Below are positions 46,833 through 58,522 of a DNA stretch of 64,000 bases, piece by piece. The DNA comes from Apostichopus japonicus. Taxonomy: Eukaryota > Echinodermata > Holothuroidea > Aspidochirotida > Stichopodidae. The translations under genes were made by a program, and so were the position numbers. The stretch is from contig NC_092567.1 of assembly GCF_037975245.1 (NCBI RefSeq), forward strand, positions 25,774,376 to 25,838,375, given 5' to 3'. The stretch's first letter is position 1. Each line of letters opens with the position of its first letter. The notes under the pieces were generated by a model. That model saw nothing but the letters and a program-made list of their open reading frames with translations, was not told where the DNA came from and made no database searches.

Positions 46833-47456
46833 GTGGCCTGTGGTTGTACTGTGGTTGTCCTTGGTTGTACTCATGGGCTAGGACTTAACTCAGACTCGGA
46901 CCAGGTGGACTCAAACTCGGCTCGGACTCGGAATAAATGGACTCTATTCTGGGGAAAGAAGTCTGTGTTGTCTATTAACATCCATTGTCTTAGCTTTTCA
47001 ATATTTAGCAAATACCGGTCGAAACCTAACTTCGACAATGAAAAAGAAAGGAAAGTGTAGAACAAAAAAGGGTTAAAAAGAAATAACGAGCATATGTTAT
47101 GCATTAAGAAAACGTCTCTAGAAACGTTTGTTAAAGATGATGCTTGGTTCTTTATCTCTCTTGTTATTCATTAGGAACATACAATTATGAATAAGTCTCC
47201 TTGCTGTTTATATACATCTCTTATGGTTCTCCAAAGAAGCACACAATCATAAGAAGTCACGTTAGCTGTTATTTTTTGCGGTACCGATGAATATTAATCC
47301 CATTTTACTTTGTTCATAGATCGTGATGGAAACGTGAAGGGATATTTCTGTTCCCTTTGTAAGGAGGAATGGCTTGCACATACGGAGAACAGGAACCGAC
47401 TTGACATCGTTGGATGTCAACACGTTGCACACCATGTCGTACCGTCCTTCTGTTGT

Positions 47457-48368
47457 ATGCAGGTTTCCGACACGGGTAACTATATCCAGTGGAAGAATAT
47501 AAACGAAACGACTGGAGGGTTGAAACCAGGAGATCACGTGTCATGGTTGCGACCAATTATGGGGTACTGGCACCATGCCATCGTTGAGGAAGTCACAGAT
47601 GATTCTATTAAGGTGATAGAGTGGTCAAGAAGCATTCACAGGAATACCAGAAAGAAATGGAAACTGTTTGACAACTGTTGTTACAGTCCGATGTACAAGG
47701 CTTATTATCCCAAAGAAGTAGAACAGCTAAATCCTCCTGAAGTGGTTTTGATGAGAGCTAGAGCCCGCTTAGAAGACACTGGATATGGTCCATTCTCCGA
47801 TAATTGTGAACATTTCGCAACTTATTGTAAAACAGGTCTGCATCGCTGTAATCAGCTCCACCAACTGAAGATAACACTGCGTGCCTGGATCCGTAGGATT
47901 GTTTTAAGTGTCTTACATATGGCAATCGTCGTTTCATTCTCGGAAACGATAGAGGTGGTTGCAGGCAACAACAAACATTGGATCGGCGCCATATTATTGG
48001 TTGTTTCCGAGATTTTGTACCAGATTTTGGTGGTAGGTGTGATTTATTGCCGAGATTCTCGTAGGGAGGGATTTCGTATGAATGGAGACCCGAGAATGTC
48101 GCGCGCATGTAAATGCGCGTCGCTAAAGGCTGTCTTACAGTCTGTTCTGTTTGTGAGTTTTGCCATAGCCGCGAATGTCGCTCTGCTGGAAGCCTTGAAT
48201 GAAAAGTATGGACCATGGTCTGAAGCAAAGATAGCAGGTGCAGAGATTGGGCTCGGCATTGCTGGAGGAATGGTCGGTAACATTGTAGGATTCTTCCTCT
48301 TTGCATTCATTCCTTATCCTTGTTGTAGAAACGAAATACCAGTTTCAGAAGTAGCCGTTGTTACTTGA
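47457..48368 (+). CDS. LRAT-domain protein with C-terminal membrane helices (copy 1)
   Basis: A 303-residue single-exon frame beginning MQVSDTGNYIQWKN. This is the first in-frame ATG; the frame is open back to an acceptor at 47319, so a spliced longer N-terminus is possible. Residues about 22-127 form an LRAT-type NlpC/P60 thiol fold: LKPGDHVSWLRP, the histidine pair in GYWHHAIVEEV (39-40), and FSDNCEHFATYCKTG with the probable nucleophile Cys117. Relatives (LRAT, PLAAT/HRASLS) move acyl groups between lipids through an acyl-cysteine. After the domain come four hydrophobic segments (about 141-163, 167-190, 217-240, 260-287); the last is glycine-rich, ending FFLFAFIPYPCCRN. A membrane-bound acyltransferase or phospholipase-like role is inferred; the substrate is unknown. 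A paralogue lies 11 kb downstream. Confidence 0.85.
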   Translation: MQVSDTGNYIQWKNINETTGGLKPGDHVSWLRPIMGYWHHAIVEEVTDDSIKVIEWSRSIHRNTRKKWKLFDNCCYSPMYKAYYPKEVEQLNPPEVVLMRARARLEDTGYGPFSDNCEHFATYCKTGLHRCNQLHQLKITLRAWIRRIVLSVLHMAIVVSFSETIEVVAGNNKHWIGAILLVVSEILYQILVVGVIYCRDSRREGFRMNGDPRMSRACKCASLKAVLQSVLFVSFAIAANVALLEALNEKYGPWSEAKIAGAEIGLGIAGGMVGNIVGFFLFAFIPYPCCRNEIPVSEVAVVT

Positions 48369-49315
48369 TATGGAAAATGTATCATTTTCACATTTACTGT
48401 GTAGGCGGTTTGTGTATATACATATATGGGAGATAACCACCTCCATATGTACTTATGGTATAACTTATAGCTTACCCTGCTAATGATATATCATGCATGG
48501 CTTTGACACTGTTAACTGGAAATTAATTTACGTTAATGTTTCATACGGAGCATATAAGCTGCAGGACATATCCACTGAGAAATCAATAACACGTGTCTAG
48601 ATTTCGTCAAAGATTGGATTCAATATATTTATTTTTGATAGGTGGTTCCATATCGCCCAGTTGACGTGTTGTACATGGAGCACTCATGTACTAATTATCA
48701 ATTAGAAACAATAATGAATTTCTTGGCACCCACGTTGTCTGGAGAGGAGAGCTACATTTTTTATTCTTTTAAGAAAAGAATTCTCAAAATCCGTTACATT
48801 TTTTAGCTTCTATATTCGTACACCACGTTCCATTATAGTTTTATCATCATTACTTTTATATTAATCCATCTACGAAGGAACTGCTGTTAGATGTCGTATT
48901 TTACTGCCAGTATTATATCCATTCTTTCACGGAGGAGACGGATAAAGTCGTTTGAAATGATGGCAACACCTTTACAGCTTATTATTTTGTTATTAAATTT
49001 AATAACATTGGACTTCTGCCATACCATTTAAAAGCCCGGAGGAGAGAAACTCGTATTTACATCATCTGGAATAAGACTTCACAGCCTTCATGCGTGGGAC
49101 TACGAAATCATCGACGCTAACTTTATGTCAGGAGAAAGAAATTCTTTTAACTGTAAAACTAATTAGTTTAACTAATAATTGAAAATAGTTTGAATTCTGT
49201 TATCTGCTTGTTATATCATTTCATTAACGTTAATTTCAATGGATAGATTGATCAGTTCCTTGATACTTTTGCTGTTAATATCATAAATGTTTCACTCTTT
49301 ATATGACCGAAGAAA
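48369..49315. other. 3' flank of LRAT gene 1
   Basis: No AATAAA close to the stop; ATTAAA near 48991 is a weak candidate. Nothing else recognised. Confidence 0.4.
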
Positions 49316-49690
49316 AAGAGTATCATTTTTTTCTTCTTGCGTTATGACATCAGGATGAAATTTGTGAATTCCGAGTATGTTTTACACACCAAGGTTGTAC
49401 ATCTTCAAGTGTAAGATGTCATGTTGCCCATGGTATTCATGTAAAGGTACTTTATAGTGCTAAAAGCACTAAAAAGATAAGCAAAAAAAAAAAAATACCA
49501 CACTTTTCAAATTTTTGTTTTTAAGTTTGGGAACATGTTTGTTTTTATTCATAACTTTGTGACAATATTTTGTTCACAAGTTTCCAAGAAGAAGTAACCT
49601 AGACAGCACAAAGCAACAACAAAAAACTTAAATTATGGTTATGCCTAATAATCAAATGTACTCCTTGTGGCTTCATTTAACAGTCTCTTT
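49316..49690. repeat. Dispersed repeat, copy 2
   Basis: Diverged partner of 40902-41285 in the same orientation. Confidence 0.75.
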
Positions 49691-51008
49691 AAATATCCCT
49701 GGTCTTAGTCGTTTAACCCTTCAAGGGAACTCAGTGTGTCTCACCCCCTCATTCCCCCCACTCCACCACACACACATACCAAATCGTGGCAAAACAAATC
49801 CAACAGTTAGAAATCTGCTGGTAATTATTCTTAATGTTGAAAATTCTGTCAACTTGCGACAAATCGGAAAGGAAATAAAAAAATTAAGTCATGGGTTTCA
49901 AATTTAACTTGATACTTCTGATAGACAATGGTCCGAAGGTGAAAAAAAGCCTCTAGGTTTTAAGTTTCGTGGTCCATATTTTGTGTATAAGATAAAACCT
50001 TCATAAATTGTTAGGCCAAAGTGATTAAAACAAGAAAAAAATGTTTCCAAGGTTTCCATATCTAAATTTTGAAAAAAATGCAGTAACGAAAATCAAAGAA
50101 AATAATTATCATGTGCCTCAAAATAGCATGTACGGTAAACGTCAACTCACTGTAGTGCCTTATAATTCATATTATGTAGCTAATGTATTAATGGCAAATA
50201 CGGTACACAATTTATGCAGGTGCTAATATACCACCAGGGGTCATGAGAGGCGGGGAATTGCCCCATCCCAAAGTTTTGTTTCTATAAGCCACAAAATGAC
50301 CAAACTCTATGTGAACTCTTTTAGCATAATTAGGTCAACATGCATTGACAGATGCTCTAAATCGATATGTATGACACGGCGCCCGTGTGATGTGTACCAT
50401 TTGGAGCCTGGGCACCCTTCCCCCATGTAGGCCACCGAAAATGTTTGTTTCATATTTTGGGGAAATATTTTATATAAAAAAAAGATACACAAAAAGACGA
50501 CACTGGTGTGTTGAAAGTGTTAGAAGTTGAACCATAAAACCCAAGCAAGCTGTAAAGCTGAATCGTAAAGACAAAATTCACACTGACTGTCCAAAGTAAA
50601 TTATGGATCTCGCTAACCACTATTCAAATATCGGTGAGAGTAAAACCCTAACCACTGACCCTAAAGTCCATGTAAACATACGACGGTTATTCCAAAGTGT
50701 TCCATAACTGAATAACAAATGTCATTCCAAGCCCGAGTGTTAAAGCTCAACCAACTCACACCGGATCAGTCTACCTCTAGTGTCACCCACCCCCCCCCCC
50801 CCGATCCTTTTCTCGATCCATATTTCTCTCTTAAAATTTATTCTCAGCTCTACGGCCCATGTAATATAGATGGTGTATCACCTACCCTACTATTCACTTT
50901 CACTAAAATTTGTAAATCGCAATAGATTTCCACAACCCAAAACTAATGACAAAATATATGGCGTACTGGCATTTATTCTAACCTCTGCATTTACAAGCAT
51001 TGCACATA
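49691..51008. other. Non-coding stretch
   Basis: Nothing recognised; short open frames here carry no family motif. Confidence 0.4.
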
Positions 51009-51016
51009 CATGTACA

Positions 51017-52502
51017 CAGGGGCGGGATTTGAGTTGTGAAAGTGGGGGGGCAAACCTGCCAGCAAGACTATCTAAGCGGAGCGCCACCATCGGTTGGCGC
51101 GTAGCGTACAAGAAATTTTTTGGCTTTACAAACCCTCCAGACAGCCGGAAACGGCACTTCCCGAGTGCTCTAAGCTGCATGTACCCATCCCTGAAATGTG
51201 GATCTCATGTCTGCAGTTGTATCTAGATAGTTAATTTTCGTTTAAAAATTTGAAGAGGATTGATAGTAAAACATATGGTCAAGATGGTGATGTACAACTT
51301 TTGTTATACGTCACTATCTAAGCGGAGCGCCATCATCGGTTGGCATGGAGCGTCGAAATTTTCGATGAAAGGTACCCTTAGATCGTAAAATCCGCTTTCC
51401 CCCTAAAATTATTAGTATATTGTGAATTGGACCGATCAAGAATATGTTCAGCACCCACTTCTTGGAGCACTTGGCAAATATTGGGAGCTGAACATACCTT
51501 TACCCCCCCCCCCCCCCTACCGAAACTGCCGAGTGCTGTATACTGTAACAATGGATTTAATGTGTTACTGTGTTAGTGCCAATTTGTAATTTACATTATT
51601 CGATTTGCATGCATCATTCCCAGTGGCGGAGCTAGGGATATCGGTCGGGGGGGGGGGCGAGAATGGTCTGTAGGGGCGCTTTTGACACTATCTAAGCGGA
51701 GTGCCACCACAGGTTGGCGCGGAGCGTACAGAAATTTTTTGAGTAAAGATACTCCCTAGATCGCCGGAAATGACCCTTTCCGGGCCTTGCTTATTTGCAG
51801 ATAAACGAAGAATAAATAGGTGTCATCGCCGAATTACACCAACAAAATGTGACAAATGTCAATAGGTAGATGAGAACGCAATAAAAAAAGTCAATAATAG
51901 CGAATAAGTAAAAAGTAAAAGAGTGCCAGCAGTCCACTGACTGTATGGACGCTCCGCCACTGATCATTCCAGGATTTCGAGCAGTAAAGAAATTACATCG
52001 GCATTGGTTGCCATTGCATATTGTTGAATGACACTGGGGGGGGGGGGGTTCATGTCTCAGTGTATTTAATTTAATTATTGATATATCCAATATGAAAATC
52101 TGGCTTTCGTAAATCGTTTCTCTGGATTTAGTTATTCAACGCATTCAGTAGAGCAGCAACGTTGAAAATCAATTCCTGAAGCTAGCACTGTAGCACATGC
52201 CGGGGATTCATTACATGCAGAATTGAATCGCTAGTTTGTTAGCTCCAGGATTCGTAACCTGTGCTGCGAACCATATCCTAGCTCCAGCTCCAGTTATTCT
52301 GCATGTTTCATGTTACGATGTTAAACACAAATTCGACTTAGATTCGAAACAAATAGGCCTATTTGATAAAGCTGTTGTGGGGGAATAATTCGATTAGGGT
52401 TGTGCACATTTGTCTGCAAAAACGACAAAAAAGTGAACTAAGGTCTGGGAAAAAGTGGGGGGGGCAAATGCCCCCTCTTGCCCCCCCGTAATCCCGCCCA
52501 TG
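51017..52502. mobile_element. 1.5-kb hAT-like element with nested insertion
   Basis: Starts CAGGGGCGGGATTTG and ends AATCCCGCCCATG (imperfect inverted ends), flanked by the perfect 8-bp duplication CATGTACA (51009-51016 and 52503-52510). It has G-runs inside both ends (AAGTGGGGGGGCAAA). CTATCTAAGCGGAGCGCC occurs at 51068 and 51314, and a variant at 51688 in the nested element. No transposase frame is visible, so it is non-autonomous or decayed. Confidence 0.82.
51621..51962. mobile_element. hAT-like MITE nested in the 1.5-kb element
   Basis: A 342-bp insert with perfect inverted ends, CAGTGGCGGAGC...GCTCCGCCACTG, and the perfect 8-bp duplication ATCATTCC (51613-51620 and 51963-51970). It shares the CTATCTAAGCGGAGTGCC module with its host element. 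Confidence 0.9.
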
Positions 52503-52510
52503 CATGTACA

Positions 52511-53060
52511 TGAAACACGTCATGAAAGTCATCGCAATGTAAGAATATTCCAAATAGCATTTAAACATATATGATTAGCCTAGACCCTATAGGCCTATAA
52601 CGTTTGCAAAACAATATTTCAAAAGTGAACTTAATCATGATGGAAAATAAATTATAATTCTCTTCTGAATGCAAAAATGGTTAGGCTTTCATATTAGTAC
52701 AGTGATTTGAATAGGTGCGCGAATTTAGGACGGTTGACGACAGGCCTAACGTTACGGCCTAGGCCTAACAATACATATGTCAAAACAATTGGCCGTGGTA
52801 CTCTTAAAGGATTAATTTGGATCCCTGCCAGTGTTGCCTTAAATAACGTATCCTAGCTTAAGGCTAGGACTGTTATGTTTTAAACTTCTTCCTGTTAGTT
52901 TTAACGTAACTGTTTGAATATTCATATAGCCACTGCATAGGCTAGCGGGCCTAACCGACGCATATTCTATTTCAGTACAATAATTTAATTTCGCAGAACT
53001 AGACCATACATATTTACAACTGTATATTTATTAACTGATTCTTGCCAAATCAAGCCGAAA
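52511..53060. other. Non-coding stretch
   Basis: Nothing recognised. Confidence 0.4.
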
Positions 53061-53069
53061 CATAAGCCG

Positions 53070-53555
53070 AATCACTAAGCTTAGGATTTTCGAGGCTTCA
53101 TTAAAGAGTATTTTATTGTACAATTGCGAACTGTGGGGCACAACGAAGGATATTGATCGCAAAATTGACACTTTTCAAAGGAGACTACTTCGTAATATTC
53201 TCATTAGATGGACCAATAACAATTGGTTATCAACAAACGATAAGCTCTACAATGAAACCAACCACACACCTTGGTCATCCATAGTCGCACATAGAAGATT
53301 GAGATTTTTCGGTCATGTAGCAAGACTCCAGGAGGACGCTCCAGCAAAGGTTGCTTTAAGAGAAGCATTGAGACATAATGCTAAACCAGTAGGAATGCCC
53401 GTGACTACCTAGCAATAAAGTCGCAATTTAAGGACGTTAACATTAACAATTTCGAGGAAGCAATAAACCTTGCACATGATCGTGATACGTTAGCGGAGGT
53501 TAATCACTGAGCATGTCGGATAGACGAGACTCAACTTACTACTACTACTAAAGTC
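53070..53555 (+). pseudogene. 5'-truncated LINE 3' end (reverse transcriptase C-terminus)
   Basis: The frame beginning TKLRIFEASLKSILLYNCEL runs through the segment after the reverse transcriptase catalytic core, with the typical IVAHRRLRFFGHVARLQ and ALREALRH stretches, to a stop at 53412. A one-base shift then continues with YLAIKSQFKDVNINNFEEAI and LAHDRDTLAEVNH, which looks like the true C-terminus, so the copy is frameshifted. A short ACT run near 53540 may be the 3' tail. The catalytic part is missing. Clade not assigned. Confidence 0.75.
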
Positions 53556-54159
53556 CCAATTTGGTGACGTCACGCCATTTGCATGTTTTGATTGGCCTAA
53601 TGCATCATCATGAGATGTACATTTTCTAAGTTGATACCGAATTACAATTTTATTAATTTCTTCAAATTTAGATAAATGAAACATGGAAATAATTTTTTAT
53701 TATGAATAATGTTTATTTTTCTCCATGCTTTAGTGAAGAGTTTATTTGATGCACAAAATGGGATTACGAAACAACACGATAGAGTCACTCGATCCATAGT
53801 CTATGATATTATCGTCGAAATAAGGTAACATTTCTAGCTGTTAAACTTTTGGCCCAACTCCAAATGCCTGCTGTTGAAAGAAACCTCCTACAGTCAAAAA
53901 TTGATATTTCTAACATAAACATTCATATCAATTCACTAGAGGAAGTCAGTTGATATAACATCCTCTTACATTTTGTAAATTTAGCCATCAAATCCATCAT
54001 TTGGAATTCAGCCAACTAACTCCCACTTCCTCTTGTCGATCATTCAGAAACCTTCAACTACGTCACTGAGCATGGGTTGTTTACGAACAATTTCCTTTGT
54101 TAATTTAATTTCGGGGTTCAAAGTGATTGTGGTTCAATTTGCTTATTGTTTGCCGCAAC

Positions 54160-55300
54160 ATTAAGTACACACAACGCGTGACCTTTCGATGAGCCCGGAT
54201 AACAACCACGTGATAACTTTGGCGTTGGCTTTCGCATTTATATCGAGCACACTTCTTGTATGTTACATACATAGTGTGAAGATAAGACAGAATACCACTC
54301 CCAATATTGCTGTCATCAATGTCAGATTCACTGTACGTACCTTTGAGAAGTCAACCAGGCAGACATTTGAGTGTAAAACGACGAGTCGCGCTTTCTATTT
54401 TTGTTGAGGTAAGTTATCCATGACCACAGCATATATGGCTACATTATTTGTGTATGTATGGGGGAGTGGGGGAGTGGGCGGTTGGGTGCAGATTGGGGAG
54501 GGGTTTTACTGAAAAGGAAGTTAAAAATGAGGTGAAAGGAGCCTGGGAACAGTATAACGACCGTTTCTCACAAGTTAAGATGCCTTTATTCAGCTTGTGT
54601 GGATATTAGGTAACTGTAGGCTACCAGGCCTGGCAAGAGTGGGACAAGGATCAGAGAGTACATCCTTGTGGCACTGACCCCCCCCCCTTCTCCCCACTCC
54701 AGTTAATCGCCTTAGGTCTCTGTGGCGTCTCACAGGACTCTCCATTACTCTTGTTACGGGTTGTTGATTTTAGAATCCCCATGCATGGCGCACCGTGAGA
54801 ACTAATTGTTTGACATATTTCTTTATCAGCTACCGGAGTTCGATATTTACAAACGAACATAATTTTAGAGAACCTAGTAAAGTTAGAGAGATGGTATCAA
54901 GTGGCTGTACGTCGTTGCTGTAACTTATAGTTATAAGGAACGACGGCAAGGGTTATACGCTCACTATGTCACTGTCGACATTAATGATGTTAAACTAAAA
55001 TACCATGTATGTCAGAAAACAATATCATCATTTTAGACCTTGTGGATATCAGCATGTCACACAACTTTCTACGTGCTATTCAAACATTATAATATGCTGA
55101 TATGTTTCCTGCTTAATTGATAAACTGCTATTTTTTCATGACATTGTGAAACATATGGTGTTCCGTACGTAACGACAGATTCTAGACTAAATTAGGAAAC
55201 GAGCAGGCCTATACATGCCCACCACTGAACTACATGTATGTGATTGTATACCAAACTATATACTTGCAAATAGAAATCGCCACAAGTAGGAACATATTTA
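54160..55300. repeat. Segmental duplication, copy B (LRAT gene 2 upstream region)
   Basis: Partner of 43120-45250. It lacks both family-2 SINEs, keeping what look like the pre-insertion sites near 54640 and 55000. Confidence 0.85.
54175..54411 (+). other. Putative first exon of LRAT gene 2 with a 72-codon frame
   Basis: An ATG at 54189 opens 72 codons (MSPDNNHVITLALAFAFISS...) with one hydrophobic segment. The TGA stop is at 54405-54407, just before a GTAAGT donor at 54412. The donor position is conserved with copy A, but the frame is not (stop after six codons there). A 5' untranslated exon with an upstream frame is more likely than a separate gene. Confidence 0.4.
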
Positions 55301-55800
55301 TATGTATATATATACAAATAAAAATATAATGAAAGTCGTACCGTATTGTAAGGTAAATAAGTTCATTACTTCATTCAATTGCTGCACACAATTAGTCAAA
55401 GCTTTGAATTGTATGGCCCTTGTAAATCGTCCCCTCTTTTAACTGGTCAAAAATATCAGAAACCTAGAGAAAAATAAGTAAAATCATTGAACAATGACCT
55501 ACCGCATCGGATGCAGTCACACAATTGTTCTTGTCATTATCAGTTTGGAAGTGAATTGCGGCAAATATATGGCGTGTGCTACCTCTCATACTGTGGTGGT
55601 GACGCAGTCATCAGCAATCAATTGTTGGGGGAGCTTTAAAAACAGATGGAGCTAAAGTCCGAGTCTTAGGGTAAACACTTAGTCTTAAAGTAAACACCAC
55701 CTTAGAGTAAACAACACTATGAGTTTTAAAGGTTGTGGTCCAGGTGAACAGCCGTTATTCTCTGTCAATAGTGGGAAGCAATAAGTTCAAGCAACACTGC
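55301..55800. other. Non-coding stretch in LRAT gene 2 intron
   Basis: Nothing recognised. Confidence 0.4.
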
Positions 55801-55808
55801 ATGCTTAT

Positions 55809-56181
55809 CAGTGGCGTAGGAAGGTACTTTTGAGTGGGGGGGGGCTGAAGACTGATGGCCGGCCTGGGGGAGGGGTCTAAGGGGAGGGGGTATCCCCCTC
55901 CCCTTTGGAATTTTTTGCATTTCCAGGTGGCCTCAGATGCAATTTGGTGCAATATAGCACACTTCAACACCCACTCCATTTTGTAAACTTAATTTTGTAT
56001 TTTCACCTGGCCTTAGATGCAATTTGGTGCTCCAAATGAGATTTTTTTTCTCATTTGGAAATGAAAAAGGGGTTTTCTGACTTGCGGAGCGGGGGGGCGG
56101 AATGATACTTCCGCCCCTCCACATTTTTCACTGGGGGGCTGGCGCCCCCCCCCCCCCGGCCCCCCGGTTCCTACGCCCTTG
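55809..56181. mobile_element. Non-autonomous hAT-type MITE (copy 2)
   Basis: Reverse-orientation copy of 4334-4702, 373 bp, with the perfect 8-bp target duplication ATGCTTAT (55801-55808 and 56182-56189). The ends are CAGTGGCGTAGGAAGG and GGTTCCTACGCCCTTG. It is close in sequence to copy 1, pointing to recent spread. Confidence 0.9.
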
Positions 56182-56189
56182 ATGCTTAT

Positions 56190-57498
56190 CATATTCATGG
56201 ACGAAATATCAACCAATGTTGCCTCTGACGTCGAATTAAATCTGTACGTATCAGTTTTCTTTGTAAAATCTTCAATGATATTTTTATCTCAGCTAATTTT
56301 GTATGGTATCGTCTATTAGCTAGGATCATAAACCGTTCAAGTTCTCCAGGCAATACAAGAGTCTTTCTAGTTTGTATAGCTAAAAGTAAGTACCCGTGTG
56401 TGAACGCTCGCAAAAATATGTGTAAGGAACATGAAGTTTCACATTGATTTTGTTACAATCGTATTATTCCTTATTTCCTTATATTGTATTCTTCGCTTAT
56501 AAACTTCTACATAGCAACATAGAGTTTGACATTTGAGAACCACGCATATGGAACGCCCTACTGTCGAAACTTTCTCGTAAACCCACATTTGATTGATTAA
56601 TTTACTGAAAACTCATCTTTTTATCACGTAATTTAACAACTGATATGTTGTATTCTGTTTTACTAAAATTTCCTTAATTCATATACTATTGTATTTGTTG
56701 TGACTGTTTTATTACTTGATGTAGCTTGCATTTTCGTTTCTGGTTTTGAAGAATTTGTCCCACTTCTCGTGCAAAGTGCTGCGCAATATTCTGTAATGAA
56801 AAGTGCATAATGATAGTGATGATGACGATATTATTACGTAATTGACACTGACTGAGTAAAAACATGATTATGCTGTTCCTTGACAGATGAGCTATCGGTG
56901 AAGAAAACAAACATTAAACATGTTATTTAAATCAAATGAGAGGAGAATAATTTAATAATTGGGGGAAAGGAGGACTCAGAGAGCTGTGCCAGAGGGGGCT
57001 TGGACCTATTATAATTGTTAGGATATTGCTTCTACAGACAGTAGATTTCTCTTAGCTAAAGAACAAAACAAATCAATCTACATTACAACGTTACCAATTG
57101 GCACATTGTCAATGTCACATGTTAACAATTGTCACGTTTCGCTGTCACATGTTTAATAGTTAGATTGTTTTATTCTCAAGTTACAATATGTCGAGCACTT
57201 CACTGGTTGATGAACAAGTTGAATAAAATTCACCACCAAAAACTAGATGTTTGGAGGTGAAAATCAAACGATATAAAGGTATGGTGTATGTCTTTTGGTT
57301 AATCCCATGTGATCTTGTGTTTGATAGTGCAGATTATATCATTCACCACATTCTAACCAGTGAGGTGTAATTCGTCCGATCATATTGTCATTGCATCAAT
57401 GGGTAGAAACAAAATCAACATTACAGGCTTCAATAGACCTCAATACTTCGTTCTTTCTCCATCCCTATCACATCAATATTTTAATCAAGATCATATAC
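56190..57498. other. Non-coding stretch in LRAT gene 2 intron
   Basis: Nothing recognised. Confidence 0.4.
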
Positions 57499-57506
57499 AA
57501 TATCTA

Positions 57507-57953
57507 CATATACGTAGGAGGGGGAGGAGAGGGTTTGGGGTGGGGGGGGGGGCTGCAGCCAACAACAAGATAGTTCTGTGAAAATTCGTGCAATATGTAG
57601 ATACTGTTTCGGGCACTGCAACAACAACAAAATAAGCAGCAATAATCATGTTTGATGAGAGTCAGTAGTTCCTTATAGAACTCAGCATCAGGTAATTAGA
57701 CTAATGTTCTGCTTGCCAGCCTAATCTGGTGGCACTATTATACAGAAACATAATGGCAGACTAACCTAAAAAGTGAAAATTCTTTGATATAAATTTACTT
57801 CCAATGGTATCACCATTATGAATTAAAGTACTCTTAATTGGGTTAAACAAATTCTCAAAGACGAGGGGTTCTCACCAGTACACTTTTCCATATCGGTTAC
57901 ATTTTCGGGCAGATCGTTACAGCCCCAATCTAATTGGGCTCCTACGCCCTATG
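57507..57953. mobile_element. hAT-type MITE, second family (copy 3)
   Basis: Reverse orientation relative to 6429-6872, with which it shares CAGCATCAGGTAATTAGACT and other blocks. The ends are CATATACGTAGGAGG and CTCCTACGCCCTATG. The flanks AATATCTA (57499-57506) and AGTATGTA (57954-57961) match at 6 of 8 positions, a decayed duplication, so this copy is older. Confidence 0.7.
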
Positions 57954-58522
57954 AGTATGTATTCCCTGTCCAATAGACTCGTGATACTCACTTTACATAA
58001 CATTGTCATGATCACACGGTTACAGTCTCTGTGTAACGGGATTGGGGTTGAGAGTGGATCAAGTTATGTGGATTTCGTCCCCAGACTCTATCTTAGGTGA
58101 TTTTTCTTAACAAAGTCCGCTATCTGTTTCATACGGTGGTCCAGGCGAGGCATGCAAGATGAATTGTTACTATGTTACTGTATTCGTTATCCATCTCAAT
58201 TGTCAAATCATATTGATTTAGGGATATTTAACACTTATATTGACAACTGTCTACAATGAAGCTTATCGGTAAAAAGAACATTTTACTTCGGTAGCTAATT
58301 TAGCGTATATCTATTTAGGAACCATTGTGTACGGTGAGTATTTTGAGAGATATTGTCAGGTGTTTGTGACACCTAAATGGTGTGATATAGCTGATGTTAA
58401 CAAAATATTCAAAACTAAGCATAATTGAAGTTACATATTTGACCGTAAACAAATGAAATGTCTCATTTTCCCGCAGAAGGAGCAAATGTTAAAGGATATC
58501 ACTATTTCCACTTCAAGGAAGA

